Assembly (NCBI GenBank): GCA_020161845.1
Contig: JAIUNK010000014.1
Span: forward strand, 46,215-110,214
Source of the DNA: Actinomycetota bacterium
GTDB lineage: Bacteria > Actinomycetota > Actinomycetes > Actinomycetales > Dermatophilaceae
Length of the DNA: 64,000 nucleotides
Direction: 5' to 3'
How positions within the stretch are numbered: position 1 is the stretch's first letter; every line of letters begins with the position of its first letter. Below are positions 16,179 to 26,934 of this stretch, in pieces. The notes beneath the pieces were generated by a model. The model worked only from the letters and a program-made list of their open reading frames with translations, made no database searches and was not told the origin of the DNA. The position numbers and the translations under genes were made by a program.

Positions 16179-18266
16179 TTAGAACCTCCGCGCGCTGATG
16201 ATGTGGATTGGTTCGGTGTCCCGACCAAGCCGGACGAAGGCGTGTTCGCCCCACTGCCAGGACTGGCCGGTGATCAGGTCTTTCGCGACGAACCCTGTGC
16301 CCCAGTCGAAGCCGAGCGACGGCATGTCCAGGTGCACCCAGGTCTCCCGGGTGGTGTGCGGATCGAGGTTGGCGACGACCAGGATGGTGTCTTCGCGGCC
16401 GGCCTGCACCCGCCGCTTGCTGAAGACGAGCACGTTCTCGTCCTCGGCGGAGTGGAAGCGCAGGTTGCGCAACCAGTGCAGCGCGGGGTGTTCGCGCCGG
16501 ATCTCGTTGACGCGGCGCAGGTAGTCGGCCATCCACAGCTCGCCAGCCTTGGGGCCGCCGGGCTCGTAGTCGCGCCAACGACGATCCTTGAACTGGTATT
16601 TCTCGTTGTCGATCTGTTCCTCGACGCCGGGCCGCGGGACGGCCTCCAGCAGCTCATAGCCGGCATAGATGCCGTACGTCGGGACCAGCGTCGCCGCCAG
16701 GGCGGCGCGCAGCTTCCACGCGGTGGGGCCGCCGAACTGCATGTACGGCGTGAGGATGTCGTGCGTCGTCGGCCAGAAGCTCGGCCGCATGTACGCCGCG
16801 CTCTCGCCGGCCAGCTCGCGGCAGTATTCCTCGATCTCCCAGCGCTGATTGCGCCACGCGTAATAGGTGTAGCTCTGCTGGAAACCGACCTTGCCCAGTG
16901 CCTTCATCATCGGCGGCTTGGTGAACGCCTCCGCCAGCCAGATGATGTCGGGGTGTGACTTGGCGACGTCGGCGATGATCCACTGCCAGAACTCGACCGG
17001 CTTGGTGTGCGGGTTGTCCACCCGGAACAGCGTCACGCCGTGGTCGATCCACACCTGGATGACCCGGCGGACCTCGGCATAGATGCCGGCAGGGTCGTTG
17101 TCGAAGTTCAGCGGATAGATGTCCTGGTATTTCTTCGGCGGGTTCTCCGCATAGGCGATCGTGCCGTCGGCGCGCGTGGTGAACCACTCCGGGTGGGCAC
17201 TGACCCACGGGTGGTCGGGGGAGCACTGCAGCGCGATGTCGAGCGCCACCTCGAGGCCGTTCTTCCGGGCCTGGGCGACGAAGTAGTCGAAGTCCTCGAA
17301 GGTGCCCAGGGTCGGTTCGATCGCGTCGTGGCCCCCGGCCGCACTGCCGATGGCGTACGGCGAGCCGGGGTCGTCCGGCCCCGCCTCCAGGGTGTTGTTC
17401 GGTCCCTTGCGGTTCGTCGAGCCGATGGGGTGCACCGGGGTGAGATAGACGACATCGAAGCCCATCCCCGCGATGGCGGGCAGCCGCTGCGCCGCGGTGC
17501 GCAGCGTGCCCGTGGTCCAGGTGCCGGTCGCCTCGTCGTAGCGGCAGCCCTCGCTGCGCGGGAAGAACTCATACCAGGCGCCGTACAGCGCCCGCTCGCG
17601 CTCGACCCGCAACGGGTAGGCCGGCGACGGCGAGACCATCTCCCGCAGCGGGCGATGCTCCAGTTCGGACCGTACGGCGTCGCCGGTGCCGCCCGACAGC
17701 CGCGCCTCGATACCCAACGTGGTGTCCCGCAGCGTGGCCGCCCCGTCGGTCAGCAGCTGCGCCGCGGGTTCGGTGCGCGGCACCGCGTCGCGGGCCTGCT
17801 CCAGCAGCCGGGCGCCCTCCTCGAGCATCAGCTCGACGTCGACCCCGGCGCGCACCTTGATGGTCGCATCGTGTTCCCAGGTGCCGTAGGGATCACTCCA
17901 GCCCTCCACGCGGTAGCTCCACGACCCCACCCGGTCGGCGGCCACCGGGCACTCCCAGGTCATCAGCCCGACGTTGGTGCAGCGCATCGGCAACACTCGC
18001 TCGGCGCCGTCCGGGTCGACCAGCACCACGCTGGCGTTGACGGCGTCGTGACCCTCCCGAAAGACGGTGGCGGTCACCGAGAACTCCTCGTCGACCACCG
18101 CGATCGTGGGGAAGGCGCCGGATTCGATCGTCGGAGCGACCTCCAGGACCGGGATGCGGCCGACGGGTCGGCCGACCGGGAACGGCTCCGGGCGCGCCGG
18201 CGTGGGGATCGGCTCGGCGGCGGGGGCGGGACGGGGCACGGCTCGTGTACGCGGTCTCGCTGTCAC
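16179..18266 (-). CDS. glgE: alpha-1,4-glucan:maltose-1-phosphate maltosyltransferase
   Basis: About 695 aa. GlgE transfers maltosyl units from maltose-1-P to the non-reducing ends of alpha-1,4-glucan. The N-terminal domain starts with a Pro/Arg-rich tail followed by VGRIPVLEVAPTI; the GH13_3 barrel has GFDVVYLTPVHPIG, nucleophile region TLFRVDNPHTKPVEFW and acid region IIWLAEAFTKPPMM. The C-terminal strand ends VRLGRDTEPIHII. GTG 18266 is chosen because a TAGCGT box lies seven bases before it; GTG 18317 would add 17 residues unlike the family. First gene of the glgE-treS-mak/glgB operon, divergent from glgP. Confidence 0.93.
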   Translation of the reverse strand: MTARPRTRAVPRPAPAAEPIPTPARPEPFPVGRPVGRIPVLEVAPTIESGAFPTIAVVDEEFSVTATVFREGHDAVNASVVLVDPDGAERVLPMRCTNVGLMTWECPVAADRVGSWSYRVEGWSDPYGTWEHDATIKVRAGVDVELMLEEGARLLEQARDAVPRTEPAAQLLTDGAATLRDTTLGIEARLSGGTGDAVRSELEHRPLREMVSPSPAYPLRVERERALYGAWYEFFPRSEGCRYDEATGTWTTGTLRTAAQRLPAIAGMGFDVVYLTPVHPIGSTNRKGPNNTLEAGPDDPGSPYAIGSAAGGHDAIEPTLGTFEDFDYFVAQARKNGLEVALDIALQCSPDHPWVSAHPEWFTTRADGTIAYAENPPKKYQDIYPLNFDNDPAGIYAEVRRVIQVWIDHGVTLFRVDNPHTKPVEFWQWIIADVAKSHPDIIWLAEAFTKPPMMKALGKVGFQQSYTYYAWRNQRWEIEEYCRELAGESAAYMRPSFWPTTHDILTPYMQFGGPTAWKLRAALAATLVPTYGIYAGYELLEAVPRPGVEEQIDNEKYQFKDRRWRDYEPGGPKAGELWMADYLRRVNEIRREHPALHWLRNLRFHSAEDENVLVFSKRRVQAGREDTILVVANLDPHTTRETWVHLDMPSLGFDWGTGFVAKDLITGQSWQWGEHAFVRLGRDTEPIHIISARRF

Positions 18267-18273
18267 AGGTAGG

Positions 18274-18279
18274 ACGCTA
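18274..18279 (-). promoter_or_regulatory. candidate -10 box for leaderless glgE
   Basis: On the minus strand TAGCGT is followed by seven bases and the GTG at 18266, the geometry of a leaderless actinobacterial promoter. No clear -35. It faces away from the glgP promoter about 80 bp to the right. Confidence 0.45.
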
Positions 18280-18358
18280 TCTCGTTCCTCCGACCAACGG
18301 CGCGTCAGCGTGCCCACCGTCCGCCTGGGACGTTTCGGGAGTGTGTGGGGGTCTCGCC

Positions 18359-18364
18359 TAAACT
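18359..18364 (+). promoter_or_regulatory. candidate -10 box for leaderless glgP
   Basis: TAAACT followed by seven bases and GTG 18372. It fits TANNNT at the distance where transcription would begin at the start codon. No Shine-Dalgarno sequence is visible, which supports leaderless translation. Confidence 0.55.
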
Positions 18365-18371
18365 CTCATCC

Positions 18372-20951
18372 GTGAAGGCAATTCGACGTTTCAACGTCCG
18401 TTCGGTCCTGCCGGAGGCGATCAGCGAACTCGGCGAGCTCGCGATCAACCTGCGCTGGTCCTGGCACACCGCGACCCGCAATCTGTTCGCCGAGACCGCA
18501 CCGTTGCGGTGGGAGCAGGTCGGCCACGACCCGGTGGCCCTGCTGTCCAGCCTGTCGGCCGCCGAACTGGACAAGCTCGCCCGGGATACGGACTACGTGG
18601 CCAAGGTCAAGTCGGCCTACGCCGACCTGCAGGCCTATGTCACGGGCGACCGGTGGTACCAGCGGTGGGCGCGCGAGGTCGGCTCCGAGGTGCCCAAGGC
18701 CATCGCCTACTTCTCGGCCGAGTTCGGCATCACCGAGGTACTGCCGCAATACTCCGGTGGACTCGGCATCCTGGCCGGTGACCACCTCAAGTCCGCCAGC
18801 GACCTCGGCGTACCGGTGATCGGGGTCGGCCTGTTCTACCAGACCGGCTATTTCGCCCAGTCGCTGAACCGCGACGGCTGGCAGCAGGAGACCTACCCGG
18901 TGCTCGACCCCGACGGCCTGCCACTGTCATTGCTGCGCGGCGCCGACGGCAAGCCCGTCCTGATCACCCTGTCCATGCCCGGGCACCGGACGCTGCGCGC
19001 GTTCGTCTGGAAGGCCCAGGTCGGTCGCATTCCGTTGCTGCTGCTCGACAGCGACGTCCATGCGAACGATCCGGACCTGCGCAGCGTCACCAACCGGCTG
19101 TACGGCGGCGGCGGGGAACAACGGCTGCTGCAGGAGATGCTCCTGGGCATCGGCGGCGTTCGGGCCCTGCGCCTGTACAGCTCGATGACGGGAACGCCCG
19201 AGCCCGACGTCTACCACTGCAACGAGGGGCATGCCGGATTCCTCGGCATCGAACGGATCCACGAGCTGGTCACCCAGCGCGGACTCACCTTCGACGAGGC
19301 CCGCGAAGCCACCCGGGCCGCCACGGTCTTCACCACCCACACCCCGGTCCCGGCCGGCATCGACCGCTTCGGCGCCGACCAGATCAGGCACTACTTCGGC
19401 GGCGACAACGCCCTGGACGGGGTGCCGATCGAGAAGCTGATCGCGCTCGGTGCAGAGTCCTACCCCGGCGGCGACGGCGGCGTCTTCAACATGGCGGTGA
19501 TGGGGCTGCGGATGGCCAAGCACGCCAACGGGGTCAGCGAGTTGCACGGCATCGTCAGCCGGGAGATGTTCCACGGCCTGTGGCCGGGATTCGACGACAC
19601 CGAGGTCCCGATCACCTCGATCACCAATGGGGTGCACGCCCCCACGTGGGTCGACCAGCGCATCTTCGATGTGGGTGGGTCCTTCGACCCCGCCGAGGAG
19701 TCGTCCAGCGGCAAGCTGGCGCTCTTTGCGGCCCGCGCCACGGATGAGCAGATCTGGTCCGTCAAGCGTGAGCTGCGCCAGCAACTGGTGGAGATGGCTC
19801 GGGCCCGGACCAAGGACAGCTGGGTCAAGCGCGGATCCTCGCCGGCCGAGCTGGGCTGGACCCAGGACATCCTCGACCCGGACGTGCTGACCATCGGGTT
19901 CGCTCGCCGCGTCCCGACGTACAAGCGCTTGACGCTGATGCTGCGCGACCCCGAGCGGCTCACCAAGATCCTGCTCGACCCCGAGCGGCCCGTGCAATTG
20001 GTCATCGCGGGCAAGAGCCACCCCGCCGACGACAACGGCAAGCGCCTGATCCAGAAGATGGTCCAGTTCGCCGACGACCCGGCCATCCGGCACCGGATCG
20101 TGTTCTTGCCGAACTACGACATCGGGATGGCCCGGCACCTCTACCCCGGCTGCGACGTCTGGCTGAACAACCCGCTGCGGCCACTGGAGGCCTGCGGCAC
20201 GTCGGGGATGAAGGCGGCCCTGAACGGGGGGCTCAACCTCTCGATCCTCGATGGCTGGTGGGACGAGTGGTACGACGGGCAGAACGGCTGGGACATCCCC
20301 ACCGCCGACGGCATCACCGACCCCGACCGCCGCGACGACATCGAGGCGACCGCGCTCTACGACCTCATCGAGAACCGGGTCGCGCCGCGCTTCTACGACG
20401 TCGACCCCGCCGGTGTGCCGCGCCGGTGGGTCGCGATGATGCGGCACACGCTGGCCACCCTGGGGCCGAAGGTGCTGGCCACCCGGCAGGTGCAGGACTA
20501 CACGACGGAGCTGTACAAGCCGGCCGCCGACGCGCACCGCGTCATGGTGGATCGTGGCTTCGAGGCGGCCAAATCGCTGGCCGCCTACCGGGCCCGGATC
20601 AGCGAGCACTGGTCGACGTTGCACATCGACCATGTGGAATCCTCCGGCGTCCCGGACGCGCCGCAGGTCGGGGACTCCTTCGCGGTGCGCGCGTTCTGCT
20701 CGCTGGGCGCGTTGCGCCCGGAGGACGTGGATGTGCAGGTCGTGCATGGCCATGTCGACGCCAACGATGAACTCTCGGCCACGGCGACGTGTTCGCTGCC
20801 GGTGGTGGAGAGCTATGAGGGCGGCCGGCATCGCTTCGAGGGCGACCTGAAGGTGGCGCAGACGGGCTCGTTCGGCTACACGGTGCGGATCGTCCCGACA
20901 CACAAGCAACTGGCCACGCCCGCCGAGTTCGGCATGACGGTCAACGCCTGA
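18372..20951 (+). CDS. glgP: alpha-glucan (glycogen/maltodextrin) phosphorylase
   Basis: 859 aa, the actinobacterial GlgP class. It releases glucose-1-P from alpha-1,4-glucan ends using phosphate and PLP. Visible features are LRWSWHTATRNLF near the start, AYFSAEFGITEVLPQYSGGLG, TVFTTHTPVPAGIDRF, FARRVPTYKRLTL and the PLP-lysine region ACGTSGMKAALNGGLNLS. A C-terminal extension of about 110 residues is usual for this class. GTG 18372 matches the typical N-terminus VKAIRRFNVRSVLPE; an upstream in-frame GTG at 18345 would lie before the predicted -10. Divergent from glgE and convergent with glgX, so synthesis and breakdown genes sit side by side. Confidence 0.94.
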   Translation: MKAIRRFNVRSVLPEAISELGELAINLRWSWHTATRNLFAETAPLRWEQVGHDPVALLSSLSAAELDKLARDTDYVAKVKSAYADLQAYVTGDRWYQRWAREVGSEVPKAIAYFSAEFGITEVLPQYSGGLGILAGDHLKSASDLGVPVIGVGLFYQTGYFAQSLNRDGWQQETYPVLDPDGLPLSLLRGADGKPVLITLSMPGHRTLRAFVWKAQVGRIPLLLLDSDVHANDPDLRSVTNRLYGGGGEQRLLQEMLLGIGGVRALRLYSSMTGTPEPDVYHCNEGHAGFLGIERIHELVTQRGLTFDEAREATRAATVFTTHTPVPAGIDRFGADQIRHYFGGDNALDGVPIEKLIALGAESYPGGDGGVFNMAVMGLRMAKHANGVSELHGIVSREMFHGLWPGFDDTEVPITSITNGVHAPTWVDQRIFDVGGSFDPAEESSSGKLALFAARATDEQIWSVKRELRQQLVEMARARTKDSWVKRGSSPAELGWTQDILDPDVLTIGFARRVPTYKRLTLMLRDPERLTKILLDPERPVQLVIAGKSHPADDNGKRLIQKMVQFADDPAIRHRIVFLPNYDIGMARHLYPGCDVWLNNPLRPLEACGTSGMKAALNGGLNLSILDGWWDEWYDGQNGWDIPTADGITDPDRRDDIEATALYDLIENRVAPRFYDVDPAGVPRRWVAMMRHTLATLGPKVLATRQVQDYTTELYKPAADAHRVMVDRGFEAAKSLAAYRARISEHWSTLHIDHVESSGVPDAPQVGDSFAVRAFCSLGALRPEDVDVQVVHGHVDANDELSATATCSLPVVESYEGGRHRFEGDLKVAQTGSFGYTVRIVPTHKQLATPAEFGMTVNA

Positions 20952-20966
20952 GCGCACACTCGGTCC

Positions 20967-21014
20967 CAGTCGGGGGCCGGCTTCCCCATCGGGGAGGTCG
21001 GCCCCCGAACTGGT
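20967..21014. terminator. bidirectional terminator between glgP and glgX
   Basis: Long stem-loop between two convergent genes. TCGGGGGCCG pairs with CGGCCCCCGA, an inner stem forms from CTTCCCC and GGGGAGG, and outer CCAG/CTGG pairs extend it with a one-base bulge. No T-run. Confidence 0.8.
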
Positions 21015-23264
<2,250 letters not shown>

Positions 23265-23270
23265 CTGGCC

Positions 23271-23276
23271 ACTGTA
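23271..23276 (-). promoter_or_regulatory. candidate -10 box for leaderless glgX
   Basis: On the minus strand TACAGT precedes GTG 23264 by six bases. No Shine-Dalgarno sequence precedes that codon. Shares a 139-bp divergent intergenic space with the YbjN-like gene. Confidence 0.45.
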
Positions 23277-23390
23277 GCGAAGCAACCCGCCCATGGGTCG
23301 GAAACGGTTGCGCCGCAACCCGCCCGTGGACGCGGGACCGAACGGGCGGGCCGTCGGCGAGGGCGGCTGGTCCCGGGGCTGGTGCGCCAC

Positions 23391-23396
23391 TAGGTT
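23391..23396 (+). promoter_or_regulatory. candidate -10 box for leaderless ybjN-like gene
   Basis: TAGGTT, then seven bases, then ATG 23404. No purine-rich ribosome binding site in between. Confidence 0.55.
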
Positions 23397-23403
23397 GTCG
23401 GAC

Positions 23404-23862
23404 ATGAGCGATCCCACCAGCTTGCCCAACTTCCCGCCGCCGGCCAACGAGCACCCGCTCCGGGGACGGGTCCTCGACGCCCTGCAGGATGAGGGCTTCC
23501 GGCCCGACATCGACGCGGACGGGGACATCGCCTTCAAGGTCAACGGTCAGCAGCTGTTCGTGCACTGCTTCGAGGGGGAGTTGCCCCTGCTGCGGGTCTT
23601 CGGCCAGTGGCAGATCGACGACAACCTGCCTGGCGACGAGCTGACCCGCCTGCAGAAGTGCAACGAACTGTCGCTTCGTCTCAACGTCGTCAAGGTCGGT
23701 CTCAACAACGAGACCCTTTTCGTCACCGCGGAACAGATCTGCCCGCCCGAGACGGACGCCAAGATGGTGTCCACGCTGCTGACGCAGCTCGTGCTGCAGG
23801 CCGTGCACGTGTGGCACGAAATGATGTCCGGTAAGGACCCGTTTGGGGAGGCGCAGGCCTGA
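23404..23862 (+). CDS. YbjN domain-containing protein
   Basis: 152 aa. The mixed alpha/beta fold resembles YbjN/type III chaperone-like proteins: HPLRGRVLDALQDEGFRPDID, QLFVHCFEGELPLLRVFGQW, then LTRLQKCNELSLRLNVVKV. These proteins are small cytosolic factors linked in E. coli to stress and motility, probably chaperone-like; the actinobacterial role is unknown. The stop codon shares a base with the ATG of the enoyl-CoA hydratase gene, so the two are translationally coupled. Confidence 0.82.
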   Translation: MSDPTSLPNFPPPANEHPLRGRVLDALQDEGFRPDIDADGDIAFKVNGQQLFVHCFEGELPLLRVFGQWQIDDNLPGDELTRLQKCNELSLRLNVVKVGLNNETLFVTAEQICPPETDAKMVSTLLTQLVLQAVHVWHEMMSGKDPFGEAQA

Positions 23863-24641
23863 TGAGTGACTATGTCCGGCTCGAGGTCGAGGGTGGCATC
23901 GCCACGATCCGCATCGACAAGCCGAAGATGAACCCGCTGAACGCGGAGATCCAGGATGCGATCGCGGCCTTCGCCGCCGAGGTGGACGCCCGCGAGGATG
24001 TCGCCGCCGTGATCTTCTGGGGCGGCGAGCGCGTCTTCGCCGCCGGGGCGGACATCAAGGAAATGCAGCAGATGTCCTATGTGGACATGGTGGCTCGGGC
24101 CAAGCACGTGGGCGGCTTCGCGACCGCGGTGCAGCGCATCGGCAAACCCACCGTCGCGGCCATCGAGGGCTACGCGCTCGGGGCGGGATGTGAGTTGGCG
24201 CTGGCGTGCGACTTCCGGTACGCCGCGAGCAACGCCAAGCTCGGCCAGCCCGAGGTGCTGCTCGGTCTGCTGCCGGGCGCCGGCGGCTCGCAGCGGCTGC
24301 CGCGCCTGGTCGGCCCGGCCAAGGCCAAGGAACTGATCTTCACGGGGCGGCATGTCGACGCCGAGGAGGCCCTGCGGATCGGGCTGATCGACGCGGTGGG
24401 CGAGCCGGGCAAGGTCTATGAGCTGGCCCGCGAGCGGATGGCGGTCTACGTGGGCGCTGCGGGCGTCGCGATCCGGCACGCCAAGGAGGCCATCGACCGC
24501 GGCCTGGAGGTCGACATCGACACCGGCGCGGCCATCGAGGCCATGCTGTTCGCCGGGGTCTTCGCCACCAAGGATGCTCAGACCGGAATGGTCTCCTTCA
24601 TCGAGAACGGGCCGGGGAAGGCACGCTTCGAGAGCAAGTAG
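23862..24641 (+). CDS. enoyl-CoA hydratase/isomerase (crotonase family)
   Basis: 259 aa. The oxyanion-hole segment is FAAGADIKEMQQM. Both crotonase glutamates are present 20 residues apart: Glu111 in ALGAGCELALACD and Glu131 in LGQPEVLLGLLPGAGG, equal to Glu144/Glu164 of rat crotonase. A true hydratase activity on trans-2-enoyl-CoA is therefore expected in fatty-acid beta-oxidation. ATG 23862 overlaps the stop of the YbjN-like gene. The ETF genes 1.5 kb downstream would serve the acyl-CoA dehydrogenase step of the same pathway. Confidence 0.93.
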   Translation: MSDYVRLEVEGGIATIRIDKPKMNPLNAEIQDAIAAFAAEVDAREDVAAVIFWGGERVFAAGADIKEMQQMSYVDMVARAKHVGGFATAVQRIGKPTVAAIEGYALGAGCELALACDFRYAASNAKLGQPEVLLGLLPGAGGSQRLPRLVGPAKAKELIFTGRHVDAEEALRIGLIDAVGEPGKVYELARERMAVYVGAAGVAIRHAKEAIDRGLEVDIDTGAAIEAMLFAGVFATKDAQTGMVSFIENGPGKARFESK

Positions 24642-24657
24642 GCGCGCAGGGAGACGT

Positions 24658-25851
24658 ATGAGGGATCCTCTGGCCCAGCTGCGCTGGGCGGCGATGCGGG
24701 GGGCCTACCGCACCGAGCACCTGGCGGCGTACGCCCGGATGTCGGCGGTGGCCGCCCGCTTCCCGAACGTCACCTTCCTCGGGCCCTGCTTCATCCGTGA
24801 GGGCGTGACGATCGAGGCCCGCAAGGACTACGGCCGGATCGTCATCGGCCCCTGGGTGCACATCGGTGCGGGCACTGCGCTGCGCTGCCACGAGGGCACC
24901 CTGCGGATCGGGGCCAAGACGGTCTTCGGCCGACGGTGCACCATCAACGCCTGGTTGGACGTGGAGATCGGCGATGCCTGCCTGTTCGCCGACGACGTCT
25001 ACCTGTGCGATTTCGACCATGTCACCGACCGTCTGGACACCCCGATCAAGGATCAGGGCATCGTCAAGTCCCCGGTGCGGATCGGCGACGACGTCTGGCT
25101 GGGCACCAAGGTGGTCGTCACGCGCGGCACGCGGGTCGGGCATGGTTGTGCGGTCGGGGCCGCCTCGGTGCTGCGTGGCGACTTCGCCCCGAGCTCGGTC
25201 GTGGTCGGCTCCCCGGCCCGGGTGGTCCGCTCTCGCGACCCGGAGGTCGAGCGCGTCCGGCGGGCCGCGGGGATGGACTCGCTGCGGCTCCGTGAGGCGG
25301 TCCGGGCCCTGGTCACCGACGAGCGTGGCCGGATTCTGCTGGTGCACTACGTCATCCCCGACGAGGACGCCCCCGTCGGGGTCTGGGCCTGCCCGGGGGC
25401 CGAGTTCGACAGCGACGAGGATTCCGGGGTGGTGCTCCGCCGCGAGGTGGAGCGGGTCCTGGGGCAGCGCGTGGAGGGTGGCGGCGACCCCGTCTGGGTC
25501 CGCGAGATGGTCCAACCCTCCGATGAGGACGACGGCCTGCGGGAGACCTACCACCTCCTGGAGCTCGCCGGCATCCCCGCCGGTCAGGTCGATATCGACG
25601 TCGCCGGCCTGGACGTGGACGAGCACGTCGACGCCGTCCGGTGGTGGACCCTGGAGGAGATCGCTGTGGCGCAGCGCCGCCCCGAAGCCGAGACCCGGCC
25701 GGGGGAGCCGGCCACGGTCGGCGAGGTCTTCTCGCCGCTGGCCCTGTCGCACCTGTTGGGGGACCTGTTCACGCACGGCCGACCGGAGACGCCGACGCAG
25801 GTCCCCGCGCAGGGCGAGCGGCGCGTGCCGGGCGGGGTCAGGCGCCGATAG
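24658..25851 (+). CDS. hexapeptide acyltransferase fused to a degenerate Nudix domain
   Basis: 397 aa. Residues about 30-205 form a left-handed beta-helix of hexapeptide repeats ending in the acetyltransferase hallmark DDVWLGTKVVVTRGTRVGHG and SVVVGSPARVV (WbbJ/maltose-acetyltransferase type). Residues about 215-360 resemble a Nudix hydrolase (VRALVTDERGRILLVHYVIP). The Nudix box reads GAEFDSDEDSGVVLRREV then ERVLGQ: the RE pair is present, but the catalytic EE pair is replaced by Arg-Val and the first spacing is one residue too long. Hydrolase activity is doubtful. Start ATG 24658 follows AGGGAG. The fusion is unusual; the acceptor is unknown. Confidence 0.85.
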   Translation: MRDPLAQLRWAAMRGAYRTEHLAAYARMSAVAARFPNVTFLGPCFIREGVTIEARKDYGRIVIGPWVHIGAGTALRCHEGTLRIGAKTVFGRRCTINAWLDVEIGDACLFADDVYLCDFDHVTDRLDTPIKDQGIVKSPVRIGDDVWLGTKVVVTRGTRVGHGCAVGAASVLRGDFAPSSVVVGSPARVVRSRDPEVERVRRAAGMDSLRLREAVRALVTDERGRILLVHYVIPDEDAPVGVWACPGAEFDSDEDSGVVLRREVERVLGQRVEGGGDPVWVREMVQPSDEDDGLRETYHLLELAGIPAGQVDIDVAGLDVDEHVDAVRWWTLEEIAVAQRRPEAETRPGEPATVGEVFSPLALSHLLGDLFTHGRPETPTQVPAQGERRVPGGVRRR

Positions 25852-26113
25852 CGCGCGGCGGGTGGTTCCTCGGGTGGTGCGTGTGGGCGGCATCACCCCC
25901 TATCGAATCGAGGGCTCAGCGGTTGCCGGTTAGCCTCGAAGGCGAGGTGATGGCGTCGGTCGATGCGGCGCGCCCACGGGGTGCGACGGACCGGATGCCA
26001 CCACCGCGCACACGACGTACCGTCTTGTCGTCGCCACCTTTTCGGGCCCTCGTCCGTCGAGAAGCGCGAGGGGCGCGATAGCACCGAGAGCCGCACACGA
26101 GGAAGGGCCAGAC

Positions 26114-26893
26114 ATGAACATCGTCGTCTGTGTCAAGTATGTGCCGGACGCCCAGGGCGACCGGTCGTTCGAGAGCGACGAGACCACGGACCGCGAGTCC
26201 GTCGACGGGCTGCTGTCCGAGCTGGATGAGTACGCCGTCGAAGAGGCCCTGAAGATCAAGGAGGCCGGGGACGCCGAGGTCACCGTGCTGACGATGGGCC
26301 CGGCCAAGGCGATCGACGCCGTCAAGAAGGCCCTGCAGATGGGCGCCGACAAGGGCATTCACATCAGCGACGAGGCCATCGCCGGCTCGGACGCCGCGGG
26401 CACCTCGCTGATCCTGGCCAAGGCCGTCGAGAAGATCGGCCAGCCGGACATCGTGATGACCGGCATGGCCTCGACCGATGGCACCATGGGGGTCGTCCCG
26501 GCGATGCTCGCGGAGCGGCTCGGCGTGCCCATGTTGACCTATGTCTCCGAGCTCACGGTCGAGGGCGGCCGGGCCAGGGGACGGCGCGACGGTGACGTGG
26601 CCACGGAGCTGATCGAGACGAGCCTGCCCGCGGTGATCTCGGTGACCGACCAGATCAACGAACCGCGCTATCCCTCCTTCAAGGGGATCATGGCGGCCAA
26701 GAAGAAGCCCGTGGAGACCTGGAGCCTGGCCGACATCGGCGTAGCGGCCGAGGAGGTCGGCCTCGATGCCGCGTGGACCAAGGTGCTGACCTCCACCAAG
26801 CGACCGCCCCGCGAGCAGGGCCTCATCGTCACGGACGATGGCCAGGGCGGCGCGGTGCTGGCCCAGTTCCTGTCCATCCACAAGTTTGTCTGA
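26114..26893 (+). CDS. etfB: electron transfer flavoprotein beta subunit
   Basis: 259 aa, normal for EtfB (FixA). The AMP-binding half of the ETF heterodimer, which passes electrons from acyl-CoA dehydrogenases to the quinone pool. Visible: MNIVVCVKYVPD start, LDEYAVEEALKIKE, DIVMTGMASTDGTMGVV and EPRYPSFKGIMAAKKKP. ATG 26114 is preceded by GGAAGGG. The 262-bp stretch upstream contains no convincing gene and presumably holds the promoter. etfA follows after 41 bp, so both are one operon, ending at the hairpin near 27.93 kb. Confidence 0.96.
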   Translation: MNIVVCVKYVPDAQGDRSFESDETTDRESVDGLLSELDEYAVEEALKIKEAGDAEVTVLTMGPAKAIDAVKKALQMGADKGIHISDEAIAGSDAAGTSLILAKAVEKIGQPDIVMTGMASTDGTMGVVPAMLAERLGVPMLTYVSELTVEGGRARGRRDGDVATELIETSLPAVISVTDQINEPRYPSFKGIMAAKKKPVETWSLADIGVAAEEVGLDAAWTKVLTSTKRPPREQGLIVTDDGQGGAVLAQFLSIHKFV

Positions 26894-26934
26894 CGCCCAA
26901 TCCGATCGAGCGCGAGACGCGAAGGAGTTCAACC

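Noticed and set aside
18317-18317. Upstream GTG as the glgE start.
   Set aside because: It would add 17 residues without similarity to GlgE and would place the candidate -10 box inside the gene.
25950-26081. A 43-codon frame upstream of etfB with GGCGAGG before the ATG and TAGCCT at 25931.
   Set aside because: Composition is Arg/Pro-rich without recognisable features; more likely part of the etf leader.
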